This document shows positions 8,895 to 19,851 of a DNA stretch of 64,000 nt, in pieces. How positions within the stretch are numbered: the stretch's first letter is position 1; every line of letters starts with the position of its first letter. The stretch is from Planomicrobium sp. YIM 101495. Lineage in GTDB: Bacteria > Bacillota > Bacilli > Bacillales_A > Planococcaceae. The stretch covers positions 930,001 to 994,000 of the forward strand of contig NZ_WLZW01000001.1 in assembly GCF_009707665.1 (NCBI RefSeq), read 5' to 3'. Position numbers and translations under genes: made by a program. The notes under the pieces were generated by a model that saw only the letters and a program-made list of their open reading frames with translations, did no database searches and was not told the DNA's origin.

Positions 8895-9089
8895 TTAAAG
8901 TGCATGAAGTGCCTCCAGTTCCACGTGAATTTCAGTCAAGCGTTTTTTGCTAACGTCTATCTCGCTGTCATTTTCCCGTTGCATTGCATCATATAAGGAG
9001 GCGAGTTCGTAATCCAGTTCGAGCTTCAGTACTTCGATATATTCTTTTTCGACATCTGCCTTTCGTATGATCTGAACCATCTGTCTCAT
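8895..9089 (-). CDS. Small acidic helical protein, unknown
   Basis: A 64-residue acidic, probably helical protein (MRQMVQIIRKADVEKEYIEV at the N-terminus, ending VELEALHAL) without membrane segments or cysteines. A GTG at 9119 would add ten residues. The ATG at 9089 has AAAGGGG 8 bp upstream and is the better start. It is followed by its own terminator and lies between suhB and yktB. A YkzI-like identity is possible from position alone. Function unknown. Confidence 0.7.
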   Translation of the reverse strand: MRQMVQIIRKADVEKEYIEVLKLELDYELASLYDAMQRENDSEIDVSKKRLTEIHVELEALHAL

Positions 9090-9245
9090 TGCGAGCACCC
9101 CTTTCTCTTCTGCGTCCACTTTTGTGAAGTGTATGTTTTGTTATGATACAAATACCCTGATTGGCAAGTGCAGAAACGTATTTCTACAAAAAAACATTGA
9201 ACTTCGGTAAAATGGAACGGAACAGGTAAGTAAAAGGAGGCAATT

Positions 9246-9884
9246 GTGTTGGGTTATTGGACAGAAAAAGACTTCGAAGTTTTTGAGACACCGGGACTCG
9301 AAGCCCGCATGGCGCTCCTCAAGGAACGCGTGCGCCCGAAATTCGAAGATCTTGGAAATTATTTCTCGGCGTTCTTCTCCGCGAAAGGCACAGAAGAATT
9401 CCATCCGCACGTAGCGAAGCATATGCGCCGCACGGTCAATCCACCGAACGACAGCTGGGTCGCTTTCGCGCCGTTGAAGAGAGGCTACAAAGCGATTCCC
9501 CATTTCCAGATCGGCTTGTGGGAAAGTCACGTCTTCATCATTTTAGCGGTCATCTACGAAGCACCGAACAAACCGGAAATGGCGAGCCGCCTTCTCGACA
9601 CGGCTGCACTCGAAGAGCTGCCAGGTGACTATAAATTGTCAGGTGACCACATGAAGCCGGAAGCGGAATTCCTGGAGACCCTCGGCGAGCAAGGCGCAGA
9701 GAAACTGCTCGTCCGGTTACGCGATGTGAAGAAAGGCGAGTTCGTCCTTGGACGCCACTTGTCCCGTGAACAGGCAGTCGCCCTAAGCAAAGAGCAGTTC
9801 CACACATTCGCCGAAGAAACATTCGATCAACTATGGCCGGTGTATGAAGCACTCTTGAACCATACAAAAATCCAGCAACCTTAA
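9246..9884 (+). CDS. yktB: YktB family protein (UPF0637)
   Basis: A 212-residue soluble protein of family UPF0637. Recognisable segments are HVAKHMRRTVNPPNDSWVAF and KRGYKAIPHFQIGLWESHVF, conserved in YktB. The fold is compact alpha/beta; the role is unknown. AGGAGG at 9235-9240 serves GTG 9246 (5 bp) or the next codon TTG 9249 (8 bp), so the true start may be one codon later. Convergent with yktA across a shared hairpin. Confidence 0.9.
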   Translation: MLGYWTEKDFEVFETPGLEARMALLKERVRPKFEDLGNYFSAFFSAKGTEEFHPHVAKHMRRTVNPPNDSWVAFAPLKRGYKAIPHFQIGLWESHVFIILAVIYEAPNKPEMASRLLDTAALEELPGDYKLSGDHMKPEAEFLETLGEQGAEKLLVRLRDVKKGEFVLGRHLSREQAVALSKEQFHTFAEETFDQLWPVYEALLNHTKIQQP

Positions 9885-9903
9885 ATGGCTGCTGGATTTT
9901 TTT
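9866..9903. terminator. Terminator shared by yktB and yktA
   Basis: AAAATCCAGCA pairs with TGCTGGATTTT, followed by TTT. The yktB stop codon TAA (9882-9884) lies inside the loop and the yktA stop is at its right edge. Confidence 0.8.
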
Positions 9904-10171
9904 ACAAGCGGATGATGGTCGCTTCCTTTGCGGCTTTCGCTTTTTTCATAGCCGGATACGCAGCATAGCCGCTCTCTTTTTCGAATTCACAGAAAAGCGT
10001 CTTCTCTTCCGCCATCGACGGTGCCACTCCCTTGAACAAGCGGTAACGCTCCATCAAGTCTTCGCGTTTGATCCCTTTTTCGTAAGCCAATTCGATTCCT
10101 TCAAAAAACTTAACCACGTTGACGATCTCATCCGTCGACCATTCGTGCGAAAGTGGATAGGAATAATTCAA
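9902..10171 (-). CDS. yktA: UPF0223 family protein YktA
   Basis: An 89-residue small helical protein matching UPF0223 (HEWSTDEIVNVVKFFEGIEL, then FEKESGYAAYPAMKKAK). The longest open frame begins upstream in a region with no family similarity. The supported start is TTG at 10171-10169, 7 bp after AAGGAGG, giving LNYSYPLSHEW as the N-terminus. It lies 22 bp downstream of the nitronate monooxygenase gene and is probably co-transcribed with it. Function unknown. Confidence 0.88.
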   Translation of the reverse strand: MNYSYPLSHEWSTDEIVNVVKFFEGIELAYEKGIKREDLMERYRLFKGVAPSMAEEKTLFCEFEKESGYAAYPAMKKAKAAKEATIIRL

Positions 10172-10193
10172 AGCTATTCCTCCTTCATTTATT

Positions 10194-11150
10194 TCATTTC
10201 CAGCGATTGCGGATTTCCGTCGCCTGCTCCACCATCTTATCAAATAATCCGGCGATTGTCGGCACATCATCGATCAGTCCGACAACTTGCCCTGCCCAGC
10301 CGAAGCCTTCTTCTCTTTTGCCCTCATAAGCATAATTACGGTTCGCCGTGCCGCTAATATATGGTTTCAATGATTCATAGTCCGGTGTCTTTGATTCGAT
10401 TTCCAATATTTTGTCCGTCCAATCGTTACGCAGCGTCCGTGCCGGTGCACCAATCGAACGTTTGATGATGACTGTATCCGTTTCCAAACTATCGACAAGG
10501 TCTTGCTTATACGCTTCTGATGCATGGACGCATTCTTTCGTCGCGATGAACCGCGTGCCCATCTCAATGCCTTCCGCGCCGAGTGCATGCGCCGCCATCC
10601 AGCCGCGCCCGTCCCCGATACCGCCTGAAGCGATGACCGGAATCGAAACCGCATCGACAACACGCGGAATCAGCACCATCGTGCCGATATCATCGCGCCC
10701 TAAGTGACCGCCGCCTTCTTGACCCACGACCATCACCGCGTCAGCGCCAAGCTCTTCGGCTTTCTCCGCCTGGCGTCTTGCCGCGACAAGGACAAGCGTC
10801 TTAATTCCGCTCCCCTTCAATTGTTCGAAGATCGGCGTCGGGTTACCCCCGGTCATCGAGACGACCGGCACGTTCTCATCGATCGCCACTTGCAGCATGT
10901 CAGCGAACGGACGGCCATGGTTGCCGATCGCATAGTTGACGCCGAACGGCTTATCCGTCATCTCCCGCACTTTGCGGATCTCTTCCCGGAGCGCCTCAGG
11001 ATTCGGCAGGCTCATCGCCGTGATTTGGCCGAGGCCACCAGCTTCCGAAACCGCTGCCGCCAGATCAGCATAAGCCAAGTATGCCAACCCTCCTTGGATG
11101 ATTGGATACTCGATGCCGAGCAATTCTGTTACACGTGTCTGAAAATTCAT
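10194..11150 (-). CDS. Nitronate monooxygenase (2-nitropropane dioxygenase family)
   Basis: FMN-dependent TIM-barrel enzyme of 318 residues that would oxidise alkyl nitronates such as propionate 3-nitronate. N-terminal YPIIQGGLA, the flavin/substrate motif GQEGGGHLG and the phosphate-binding VIASGGIGDGRG are all visible. Some relatives are the enoyl-ACP reductase FabK, which shares this fold; the GGGHLG context and length fit either, with nitronate monooxygenase more likely. GGGAGGAG precedes the ATG. Divergent from speA. Confidence 0.85.
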   Translation of the reverse strand: MNFQTRVTELLGIEYPIIQGGLAYLAYADLAAAVSEAGGLGQITAMSLPNPEALREEIRKVREMTDKPFGVNYAIGNHGRPFADMLQVAIDENVPVVSMTGGNPTPIFEQLKGSGIKTLVLVAARRQAEKAEELGADAVMVVGQEGGGHLGRDDIGTMVLIPRVVDAVSIPVIASGGIGDGRGWMAAHALGAEGIEMGTRFIATKECVHASEAYKQDLVDSLETDTVIIKRSIGAPARTLRNDWTDKILEIESKTPDYESLKPYISGTANRNYAYEGKREEGFGWAGQVVGLIDDVPTIAGLFDKMVEQATEIRNRWK

Positions 11151-11234
11151 TATGTATTCTCCTCCCGTTCAATAATAGTCATTCGATGCGTGAATAAAAA
11201 ATCCTTTATTTCTATAGTACATGATGTCCGCGCA

Positions 11235-11243
11235 TGCTATAAT
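11235..11243 (+). promoter_or_regulatory. Extended -10 promoter for speA
   Basis: TGCTATAAT is a perfect extended -10 box about 39 bp upstream of the speA start codon. The -35 region (TAGTAC) is weak. Confidence 0.55.
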
Positions 11244-11281
11244 TCTTTTTGTTTTGACTTTCATGAAATGAGGTGTACCCT

Positions 11282-12751
11282 TTGTCACAATTAGAAACAC
11301 CCTTATTCGATGCACTTCTGAAACACCGGAATCGGCACCCGATCCAGTTTCATATACCTGGTCATAAAAAAGGAAAAGGTGTCGATCCCGCTTTCCGGGA
11401 ATTCGTCGGCGATAACATCCTTTCCATCGACTTAATCAACATCGCACCGCTTGATGACCTCCATTCACCGAAAGGCGCGATCAAACATGCACAAGAACTT
11501 GCAGCGGAAGCATTCGGTGCAGACCATACATTCTTTTCCGTCCAAGGTACGAGCGGAGCGATCATGACGATGATTTTGAGCGTCGTTGGCCCGAACGACA
11601 AAATTCTTGTTCCGCGGAACGTCCATAAATCCATTATGTCGGCGATCGTCTTCGCAGGAGCCATCCCGATTTTCATCCATCCGGAAGTGGATGCGGACCT
11701 CGGTATTTCGCACGGCATTTCACCCGAGGCGGTCGACAAGGCATTGACAGAATATCCGGATGCCAAAGCAGTGCTCGTCATCAACCCAACTTACTTCGGT
11801 GTTGCGGCAGACTTGAAACGAATCGTCGAAATCGCACATAGCAAAGAGATTCCGGTACTTGTCGATGAAGCACACGGCGTCCACATCCACTTCCACGAGT
11901 CCTTGCCGATTTCGGCGATGGAAGCTGGCGCCGATATGGCCGCGACATCCGTCCACAAGCTCGGTGGCTCCATGACGCAAAGTTCGGTGTTGAACGTCCG
12001 TGAAGGATTGGTCTCGGCGAAGCGTGTGCAATCGACATTATCCATGTTGACCACGACTTCGACTTCCTATCCGATTCTCGCATCGCTCGACACGGCGCGC
12101 CGGCAATTGGCGATTCACGGCAACGACTTGATCGGACAGGCTATCCGTCTGGCAAAAGATACGCGCAAGCGCATCAACCAGATCGAGAACCTCGATTGCA
12201 TCAGCGAAGAATGGCTGCAGTCATCCGCCACATTCGATATGGATCCGACAAAGCTGCTCATCCACGTCAAAAATCTTGGAATCACTGGGCATCAAGCGGA
12301 AGAGTGGCTACGTGAAAACGCCAATATCGAAGTGGAACTATCCGATCTATACAACATCCTTTGTCTCGTCACACTCGGCGATACACGAAAAGAAGTAAAC
12401 TTGCTCGTGAACGCACTGAAGCGGATGAGCGACCACTTCAAGGAATCATCGCTTGCGGTTGGGACAGCGGTCTTGCTGCCGGAAATTCCGCGGCTCGCAA
12501 TGACACCGCGCGACGCATTTTATGCACCGACAGAATCCGTGCCGATCGATGAATCGGTCGGTCGCATCTCTGCCGAATTCATCATGGTCTATCCGCCCGG
12601 CATCCCGATTTTCATTCCGGGCGAGATCATCACACAGGAAAACATCGATTACATCCGGACAAACGTGGCAGCTGGTCTGCCCGTCCAAGGACCCGAAGAC
12701 GATACGCTGAAAATGTTGCATGTCATCAAGGAGCAGTATCCGATTCGTTGA
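11282..12751 (+). CDS. speA: Arginine decarboxylase (Orn/Lys/Arg decarboxylase class I)
   Basis: PLP-dependent decarboxylase converting arginine to agmatine, the first step of polyamine synthesis in B. subtilis (SpeA). The 489 residues are full length. Signatures are FHIPGHKKG near the N-terminus, VDEAHGVHIHFH and the Schiff-base lysine in SVHKLGGSMTQSS. An in-frame GTG at 11273 overlaps the GAGGTG ribosome site. TTG at 11282, 6 bp after it, gives MSQLETPLFDALL, matching SpeA homologues, so I use it. Lysine decarboxylase activity cannot be excluded. It sits beside yktA-yktB as in B. subtilis. Confidence 0.93.
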   Translation: MSQLETPLFDALLKHRNRHPIQFHIPGHKKGKGVDPAFREFVGDNILSIDLINIAPLDDLHSPKGAIKHAQELAAEAFGADHTFFSVQGTSGAIMTMILSVVGPNDKILVPRNVHKSIMSAIVFAGAIPIFIHPEVDADLGISHGISPEAVDKALTEYPDAKAVLVINPTYFGVAADLKRIVEIAHSKEIPVLVDEAHGVHIHFHESLPISAMEAGADMAATSVHKLGGSMTQSSVLNVREGLVSAKRVQSTLSMLTTTSTSYPILASLDTARRQLAIHGNDLIGQAIRLAKDTRKRINQIENLDCISEEWLQSSATFDMDPTKLLIHVKNLGITGHQAEEWLRENANIEVELSDLYNILCLVTLGDTRKEVNLLVNALKRMSDHFKESSLAVGTAVLLPEIPRLAMTPRDAFYAPTESVPIDESVGRISAEFIMVYPPGIPIFIPGEIITQENIDYIRTNVAAGLPVQGPEDDTLKMLHVIKEQYPIR

Positions 12752-12789
12752 GGTTTGGGATGATTTTCGGCGGGTCACCGTTTATCCGG

Positions 12790-12830
12790 CTCGGATCCCC
12801 GGTTAAACATCCCGAATCCCCGGTTATCCA
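12790..12830. repeat. Short direct repeat between speA and its terminator
   Basis: ATCCCCGGTTA occurs at 12796-12806 and 12820-12830, with the related CCGTTTATCC just before. The segment lies after the speA stop. No function is evident. Confidence 0.45.
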
Positions 12831-12851
12831 AAAAAATCCGCACCAACCTCG

Positions 12852-12887
12852 AAAAGGGCCCCCGCCAAATTTGGCGGGGGCCCTTTT
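12852..12887. terminator. Perfect 36-bp palindromic terminator
   Basis: AAAAGGGCCCCCGCCAAA followed by its exact reverse complement. The stem is GC-rich with A/T flanks on both sides, so it can end both speA (plus) and the deacetylase gene (minus). Confidence 0.92.
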
Positions 12888-12905
12888 CCTTTCAGCAAGC
12901 AGAAC

Positions 12906-13757
12906 TCATTCGACTCCTTCGATTTCATTCGGGTCGATGAAAGTATAGCCTTTATCTTGAAGCCCTTGGACGATGCCTGGCAGCGCGCCTGCTGTCCAGT
13001 CCCGGTCATGCATCAACAAGTTCGATCCGTTACGCAAGAATTCCGTATTGACCATGATATCAGTAAGTGCCGCTGCGTCCATGTATTGTTGTTCCCAGTC
13101 ATAACCGTATGACCAGTTCATGAGCAGCATGCCCTCTTCCTCAACTAATGCACGCGAGAAGTCCGTGTTGACGCCATGCGGTGCGCGGAAGAATTTCGGC
13201 CGTTCGCCGATAATTTCTTCGATTTTGTCATTCAAGACGACAATCTCTTCACGCTGCTGTTCTTCCGAGACGTCCCGCAAGTTTGGATGCGTGTCCGTAT
13301 GGTTGCCGATCGCGAAGCCCATATCATGGATTTCCTTCAGCTTCGCTTTTTCTTCATCCGTGTCGATGAAATGGCCGTTGACGAAGAAAATCGCAGGAAC
13401 GTCAAGCTCTTTCAACGTTTTCGCCATTTCGACAGCATTCTTATCCGGTGCGTCGTCCACCGTCAATAGCACAGCTTCCGCCGGCGCATCGCTGATCGGC
13501 TCAAGCCCCCACGTGTTCGGGTTCAATTTGTATTGCGGTTCAGCCACAACGATTTCTTCTTCCGGTTCTTCCTCGTCTACGACTTCCTCTTCTGGATCTG
13601 TTTCTTCTATCGTCCCTTCATCAGCTGCATTATTGTCGGATTGCTGCTGCTCGGTTTCGTTCGGTTCCACTGTTTCTGCCGGCTCTGCAGAATCATCCGA
13701 ACACGCGACCATTAAAGAAAGTCCCGCAGCCATGATAAACCATTTTGTCAGTTTCAT
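12906..13757 (-). CDS. Polysaccharide deacetylase lipoprotein (NodB domain)
   Basis: A 283-residue exported lipoprotein with signal peptide and lipobox LMVAC (Cys19), a very acidic linker (about 22-73, rich in Glu/Asp) and a NodB deacetylase domain. Motifs: TVDDAPDK (DD at 101-102), metal-binding HTDTH (His153 and His157), RAPHG and LLMHDRD. It probably removes acetyl groups from peptidoglycan or another surface glycan outside the membrane; the substrate is not determined. The acidic spacer likely spans the wall. Convergent with speA. Confidence 0.9.
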   Translation of the reverse strand: MKLTKWFIMAAGLSLMVACSDDSAEPAETVEPNETEQQQSDNNAADEGTIEETDPEEEVVDEEEPEEEIVVAEPQYKLNPNTWGLEPISDAPAEAVLLTVDDAPDKNAVEMAKTLKELDVPAIFFVNGHFIDTDEEKAKLKEIHDMGFAIGNHTDTHPNLRDVSEEQQREEIVVLNDKIEEIIGERPKFFRAPHGVNTDFSRALVEEEGMLLMNWSYGYDWEQQYMDAAALTDIMVNTEFLRNGSNLLMHDRDWTAGALPGIVQGLQDKGYTFIDPNEIEGVE

Positions 13758-13819
13758 TATGTATCACCATTACCCTTTCGCTTGTCATTTTATCATAGCA
13801 CGCCCGTATATTACACATG

Positions 13820-13848
13820 AAAAAAGCCGCACAAATTGTGCGACTTCT
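13820..13848 (-). terminator. Terminator of the pdh operon
   Basis: Stem CGCACAA/TTGTGCG, followed on the minus strand by GCTTTTTTC. It lies directly after the pdhD stop codon. Confidence 0.85.
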
Positions 13849-13853
13849 TAAAA

Positions 13854-15263
13854 TTACTTAATGATGTGAATTGGCGTTCCAAGTGCAACTTCTGCAGCTT
13901 CCATCGTGATTTCAGCTAGCGTCGGGTGCGCGTGGATTGTCATTGCGATGTCTTCCACCGTCATGCCCGCCTCGATTGCAAGACCAAGTTCAGCGATCAT
14001 GTCAGATGCGCCCGCACCAACGATTTGCGCGCCTAGTAGAAGGCCATCCGATTTGCGTGAAACAAGCTTGACGAAACCGTCAGCAGCATTAAGTGCCAAC
14101 GCACGGCCGTTTGCGCCGAATGGGAATTTAGCAGCTGTCACTTCAAATCCTTCTTCTTTTGCAGCCGCTTCCGTCAGGCCGACACTTGCAAGTTCCGGAT
14201 CTGTGAAGCAGACCGCAGGAATCGCCAAGTAATCCACTTCGGATTTTTCGCCGGCAATTGCTTCTGCAGCAATTTTGCCTTCGTAAGATGCTTTGTGTGC
14301 CAATTGAAGTCCTGGAACGACGTCACCAATCGCATAGATGTTCGGAATGTTCGTGCGGCATTGCTTGTCGACTTCGATCAAACCGCGCTCGCCCATTTTC
14401 ATGTTCAATTCTTCAAGACCCATTTCGTCCGTGTTTGGACGACGGCCCACAGTTACGAGTACGTAGTCAGCGTCGACTGTTTTCTCTTCTCCGCCTGCTT
14501 CGTATGTGACTGTAACACCAGAATCTGTTTCTTTGACACCTTTAGCAGATGCTTTGACGATGACGTCAACGCCTTTTTTCTTCAAACCTTTTTTGACGAT
14601 TGCCGTCATTTGCTTCTCGAAGCCAGCAAGGATGTCCGCGCCGCCTTCAAGGATCGTCACATCGGAGCCAAGGTTTGCGTAAGCAGTTCCAAGCTCGGTA
14701 CCGATGTAACCGCCGCCGATGACGACAAGTTTCCCTGGCACTTCTTTCAGTGCAAGTGCGCCAGTTGAGTTGATGACGCGCTCAGTGAATTTGAATGTCG
14801 GGATTTCGACCGGGCGTGAACCCGTTGCGATGATTGCGTTTTTGAATTTGTACGTTTGTGCAGAGTTTTCGTCCATCACACGTACAGTGTTTTCGTCTAC
14901 GAAATAAGCTTCTCCGCGAACGATTTCCACTTTGTTGCCTTTAAGAAGAGATTCTACTCCGCCAGTTAATTTCTTGACGACGCCATCTTTGAACGCTTGT
15001 GCTTTTTCGAAGTTCAGCGACACTTCTTTCGCCACGATTCCCATGTCTTCTGCGTTTTGTGCTTCTGAGAAACGGTGTCCGACAGAGATCATTGCTTTGG
15101 AAGGGATACAGCCGACGTTCAAGCATACGCCACCGATGTATTCTTTCTCGACGATTGTCACTTTCTGGCCAGTTTGTGCAGCACGGATTGCCGCAACATA
15201 GCCTCCTGGGCCTGAGCCGATGACGAGCGTATCTGTTTCAATTGGAAAATCTCCTACTACCAT
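13854..15263 (-). CDS. pdhD: Dihydrolipoamide dehydrogenase (E3 of pyruvate dehydrogenase)
   Basis: FAD-dependent disulfide oxidoreductase that reoxidises the lipoyl groups of PdhC and passes electrons to NAD+. The 469 residues are full length. An FAD Rossmann motif [12 protein letters not shown], redox cysteines in CLNVGC (Cys47 and Cys52), a second NAD-binding glycine motif ([12 protein letters not shown]) and the C-terminal catalytic His-Glu segment HAHPTLAE are intact. It is the last gene of pdhABCD and is closed by the hairpin at 13820-13848. It may also serve other 2-oxoacid dehydrogenases. Confidence 0.97.
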   Translation of the reverse strand: MVVGDFPIETDTLVIGSGPGGYVAAIRAAQTGQKVTIVEKEYIGGVCLNVGCIPSKAMISVGHRFSEAQNAEDMGIVAKEVSLNFEKAQAFKDGVVKKLTGGVESLLKGNKVEIVRGEAYFVDENTVRVMDENSAQTYKFKNAIIATGSRPVEIPTFKFTERVINSTGALALKEVPGKLVVIGGGYIGTELGTAYANLGSDVTILEGGADILAGFEKQMTAIVKKGLKKKGVDVIVKASAKGVKETDSGVTVTYEAGGEEKTVDADYVLVTVGRRPNTDEMGLEELNMKMGERGLIEVDKQCRTNIPNIYAIGDVVPGLQLAHKASYEGKIAAEAIAGEKSEVDYLAIPAVCFTDPELASVGLTEAAAKEEGFEVTAAKFPFGANGRALALNAADGFVKLVSRKSDGLLLGAQIVGAGASDMIAELGLAIEAGMTVEDIAMTIHAHPTLAEITMEAAEVALGTPIHIIK

Positions 15264-15267
15264 GTTT

Positions 15268-16632
15268 TTACGCCTCCATTAATAGTAATTCTGGTTCGCT
15301 TAACAAGCGTTTGATATGATTCAGTGCATGTTGTGCCGTAGCACCATCAACCATACGGTGATCGAAGCTCAATGATAATGCTAACACAGGAGCGGCAGTA
15401 ATTTCACCATTTTTAATTACAGGCTTCTCTGCGATGCGGCCGATTCCAAGAATTGCTACTTCCGGATGGTTGATCACCGGTGTGAACCATTGTCCACCAG
15501 CAGAGCCGATATTCGTGATCGAGCAAGATGCGCCTTTCATTTCTGCCGACGACAACTTGCCGTCACGCGCTTTTCCTGCAAGTGTATTGATTTCATCAGA
15601 AACCGAGAAGACTGATTTGCGGTCAGCGTTCTTGATGACAGGAACGAGCAGTCCGCGCTCAGTGTCTGCAGCGATTCCGATGTTGTAGTAGTGCTTCTGC
15701 ACAACTTCTTCCGTCGCATCGTCGTAGGAAACGTTCAATTGCGGGAATTCACGCAATGTAGAGACGAGTGCTTTCACGACATACGGCAGGTACGTCAACT
15801 TGATGCCTTTTTCGGAAGCGATTTCCTTGAACTTCTTGCGGTGTGCTACTAGTTCTGTTACATCGACTTCGTCCATCAATGTCACATGTGGAGCTGTGCG
15901 CTTCGAATGTACCATCGCTTTTGCGATCGCTTTACGCATACCGGAAATCTTCTCGCGCGTTTCCGGGAAGTCTCCTTCAGGCGCGACGATCGGAGCAGCT
16001 TTCTCTTCCGGTGCTGATGCTGCAGCCGAATCTTGTGCTTGCTCAGTCGTTTCTTCCGACGGTGCTTCAGCAGACGCTTGTCCACCAGATAGGAATGCTT
16101 CGATATCTTCTTTCAGGATGCGGCCATTCTTGCCTGTCCCTTTGACTTGTTTGATGTTGACGTCTTGCTCACGCGCGAATTTGCGGACGGATGGCATTGC
16201 GATTACGCGGACATCCGAATCACCTTCGTCTGCTTGCGGCTGTTTGCCAGCGCCTGTATCGCCTTTCGGCTCATCGGCAGGTGCCGGCTTCTTGTCTACA
16301 TCCTGACCGCTTTCAGCTGTGCCGGATTGCACTTGCTCTTCTGTTTCAGAAGCAGTCTCTTCCGTCGCTTCTTCCGAAGATCCGCTGTCTGCGTCGTCAG
16401 AATCAATGCGGATCAGCACATCGCCGACGACCGCGACCGTTCCTTCTTCGACCAAGATCTCTTTTACCGTCCCTGAGACAGGTGACGGGATTTCGACAAC
16501 CGCTTTGTCGTTCTGTACTTCACATAGAACGTCGTCTTCTTCGATCGTATCGCCGACATTCACAAACCATTTTACGATTTCGCCTTCATGGATACCTTCT
16601 CCGATATCCGGTAGCTTGAATTCAAAAGCCAT
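15268..16632 (-). CDS. pdhC: Dihydrolipoamide acetyltransferase (E2 of pyruvate dehydrogenase)
   Basis: Core of the complex: transfers acetyl from the lipoyl arm to CoA. Domains in order are one lipoyl domain (lipoylated lysine in [14 protein letters not shown], Lys43), an acidic/Ala-Pro linker, the peripheral subunit-binding domain ([18 protein letters not shown], then [13 protein letters not shown]), a second linker and the catalytic domain ending with [15 protein letters not shown] at 16641 is in frame, but the ATG at 16632 is 8 bp after AAAGGG and gives [13 protein letters not shown], the family N-terminus. It lies 28 bp after pdhB and 4 bp before pdhD. Confidence 0.97.
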   Translation of the reverse strand: MAFEFKLPDIGEGIHEGEIVKWFVNVGDTIEEDDVLCEVQNDKAVVEIPSPVSGTVKEILVEEGTVAVVGDVLIRIDSDDADSGSSEEATEETASETEEQVQSGTAESGQDVDKKPAPADEPKGDTGAGKQPQADEGDSDVRVIAMPSVRKFAREQDVNIKQVKGTGKNGRILKEDIEAFLSGGQASAEAPSEETTEQAQDSAAASAPEEKAAPIVAPEGDFPETREKISGMRKAIAKAMVHSKRTAPHVTLMDEVDVTELVAHRKKFKEIASEKGIKLTYLPYVVKALVSTLREFPQLNVSYDDATEEVVQKHYYNIGIAADTERGLLVPVIKNADRKSVFSVSDEINTLAGKARDGKLSSAEMKGASCSITNIGSAGGQWFTPVINHPEVAILGIGRIAEKPVIKNGEITAAPVLALSLSFDHRMVDGATAQHALNHIKRLLSEPELLLMEA

Positions 16633-16660
16633 TTCGTTCACCCTTTCCCTCTCCAGTTCT

Positions 16661-17638
16661 TTAGAACGTCAATACTTTCTTCGCTGTTTCGATGATGTCT
16701 TTCGCATTTGGAAGCCAGACTTCCTCTGCTTGTGAGAACGGGAAAACAGTATCCGGGGCAGTGACGCGGAGCACCGGCGCTTCAAGGCTCAAAATTGCAC
16801 GGTCCATGATTTCCGCCACGACGTTCGCTGCAATCCCGGCTTGTTTCTGTGCTTCCTGGACCATCACTGCACGCCCTGTTTTCTCAACAGATGCAACGAT
16901 CGTCTCGATATCGAGCGGCTGCACTGTGCGCAGATCGATGACTTCAGCAGAGTAACCGTCTTTTTCAAGTTGTTCTGCAGCTTTCATGCTTTCTTGCACC
17001 ATTGCACCATAAGCGATCAATGTAATATCCGTTCCTTCACGTTTCACGGCAGCTTTGCCCAGAGGAATCGTGTACTCTTCTTCCGGAACTTCTTCACGGA
17101 ATGAACGGTATAGTTTCATATGCTCAAGGAAAATGACCGGGTCGTTGTCGCGGATTGCTGAGATGAGCAAGCCTTTCGCGTCATACGGAGATGACGGGAT
17201 GACGACTTTCAAGCCTGGCTGTGAAGTCACAAGGAGTTCCAAAGAGTCGGCGTGCATTTCAGGTGTGTGCACACCGCCGCCGAATGGTGAACGGATCGTA
17301 ATCGGTGCGTTCAAGCTGCCACCGCTGCGGAAACGCATGCGTGCCATCTGACCGTTGACCGAGTCCATCACTTCATATAGGAAACCGAAAAATTGGATTT
17401 CCGGCACAGGACGGAAGCCTTGAAGAGACAAGCCAATCGCCAAGCCGCCGATTCCAGATTCCGCAAGGGGTGTATCGAAAACGCGGTCTTCACCGAATTC
17501 TTTCTGCAAGCCTTCAGTTGCTCGGAATACCCCTCCGTTGACGCCGACATCTTCACCGAAGACGAGGACGTTTTCGTCGTTGCGCATTTCCGTCGCCAAC
17601 GCATCTGTAATTGCCTGGATCATTGTTAATTGTGCCAT
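16661..17638 (-). CDS. pdhB: Pyruvate dehydrogenase E1 beta subunit
   Basis: Forms the alpha2beta2 E1 component with PdhA and carries out thiamine-diphosphate-dependent decarboxylation of pyruvate. The 325 residues are full length. Typical segments are [20 protein letters not shown], the TPP-pyrimidine-facing region [15 protein letters not shown] and the C-terminal transketolase domain. It directly follows pdhA with a 3-bp gap, so the two chains are made from adjacent cistrons. E1 of the branched-chain complex is similar, but the surrounding operon has the pdh layout. Confidence 0.96.
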   Translation of the reverse strand: MAQLTMIQAITDALATEMRNDENVLVFGEDVGVNGGVFRATEGLQKEFGEDRVFDTPLAESGIGGLAIGLSLQGFRPVPEIQFFGFLYEVMDSVNGQMARMRFRSGGSLNAPITIRSPFGGGVHTPEMHADSLELLVTSQPGLKVVIPSSPYDAKGLLISAIRDNDPVIFLEHMKLYRSFREEVPEEEYTIPLGKAAVKREGTDITLIAYGAMVQESMKAAEQLEKDGYSAEVIDLRTVQPLDIETIVASVEKTGRAVMVQEAQKQAGIAANVVAEIMDRAILSLEAPVLRVTAPDTVFPFSQAEEVWLPNAKDIIETAKKVLTF

Positions 17639-17641
17639 GAC

Positions 17642-18859
<1,218 letters not shown>

Positions 18860-18918
18860 TCAAAACGTGCGTATCCACTAGGGAATACCCTGTTTTCCGA
18901 TTTTTTAAACAAAAAATA

Positions 18919-18957
18919 CTGTACTACTCCTTTTCGACAATCTGTATTATAGTACAG
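18919..18957. promoter_or_regulatory. CTGTA/TACAG repeat array upstream of pdhA
   Basis: CTGTACTA (18919-18926) and its exact reverse complement TAGTACAG (18950-18957) flank 23 bp. A further inner half-site gives CTGTACTATAATACAG on the minus strand, overlapping a TATAAT. It may be a second promoter with an operator, about 165-200 bp upstream of pdhA. Confidence 0.4.
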
Positions 18958-19024
18958 AGTCGAGAAATCATACTTTTATAGCACAGACGGATTTCTCTTG
19001 ATCGGGTGTAATTCCACGGCAAAC

Positions 19025-19063
19025 AAAAAACGAAGCAAAGAAACCGGAGTTCCCTTGCTTCGC
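19025..19063 (-). terminator. Terminator of ykyA
   Basis: On the minus strand CGAAGCAA pairs with TTGCTTCG around an inner GAAACC/GGAGTTC region and is followed by TTTTTTG. It lies 5 bp after the ykyA stop codon. Confidence 0.85.
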
Positions 19064-19067
19064 TGTC

Positions 19068-19703
19068 TTATTCTTCGGATTGCTCCACTTTCTTGATGAA
19101 GCTATTTTTCATTTCATTGAATTCTTCTGTGTGCGTATTGAAGACGGTAACCGCTTCTTCAGTCACTGTACTCTGCTCATTGACCTCCACCGTTTTTTGC
19201 TGAAGTGTTTCAATATCCGTTTCTTCATCCGGAAGCAATTGATACAATTCTTTTTGGAGTCCCGCCAATGTTTCGTATTGTGTCGTGAAATCATGGTGAG
19301 CCGAGAAGCGCTCATTCATCTTTTCCTTCAAGGCAGTCAAATCGTTTTTGAATTCCTCGTCCGCCTCTTCAATCACTGTATCGATTTCCGCAAACGCTTC
19401 TTCCGCTGATTCAACGGAATCTTGTTCCGTCTGCATCAGCTCAAGACGTTCGTCGACCAAAGCCACAGCTTCTTCCACCTGCGTGCCGACCTGCTCACGT
19501 TCGTCTTGTGTTAAAGCCATGATGGATTCGAAAATTCCTTGTTCTTGCTGTTCAAGCTCTTCCATTTGACTTTGCACGTCACGATAGTCCTGCTCTGCTG
19601 CATGCGTATCCTGCAATACACCATCCAATTCTTCTCCTGCATCGGCAGAACAGCCGGCAAGAATGAGCGTGCCCATCAGAAAGGCAGCTGCTAATTTCTT
19701 CAT
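19068..19703 (-). CDS. ykyA: YkyA family lipoprotein
   Basis: A 211-residue lipoprotein: signal peptide MKKLAAAFLMGTLILAGCSA with lipobox LAGC (Cys18), then an almost entirely helical, Glu/Gln-rich coiled-coil domain. It belongs to the YkyA putative cell-wall-binding family; molecular role unknown. The longest frame begins far upstream and an ATG at 19709 is only 2 bp from AAGGAGG. The ATG at 19703 is 8 bp away and begins a proper signal peptide. It precedes pdhA as in B. subtilis, but a terminator and the pdh promoter separate them. Confidence 0.88.
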   Translation of the reverse strand: MKKLAAAFLMGTLILAGCSADAGEELDGVLQDTHAAEQDYRDVQSQMEELEQQEQGIFESIMALTQDEREQVGTQVEEAVALVDERLELMQTEQDSVESAEEAFAEIDTVIEEADEEFKNDLTALKEKMNERFSAHHDFTTQYETLAGLQKELYQLLPDEETDIETLQQKTVEVNEQSTVTEEAVTVFNTHTEEFNEMKNSFIKKVEQSEE

Positions 19704-19730
19704 TTCCATAACCTCCTTGTCCCATCTTTC

Positions 19731-19759
19731 ACTATAATCGGTGTGGCTTTCAATAACAA
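19731..19759 (-). promoter_or_regulatory. Sigma-A promoter of ykyA
   Basis: On the minus strand TTGTTA (19759-19754), 17-bp spacer, TATAGT (19736-19731), about 28 bp upstream of the ykyA start. Confidence 0.6.
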
Positions 19760-19851
19760 CAGGAAATGGAAGCATTTTTTCTTTTCGCTAACCGTTCCGG
19801 TAGGCTATAATTGAGAAGGATACGGTCTATTGAAGAAAGGAATGAACCATT

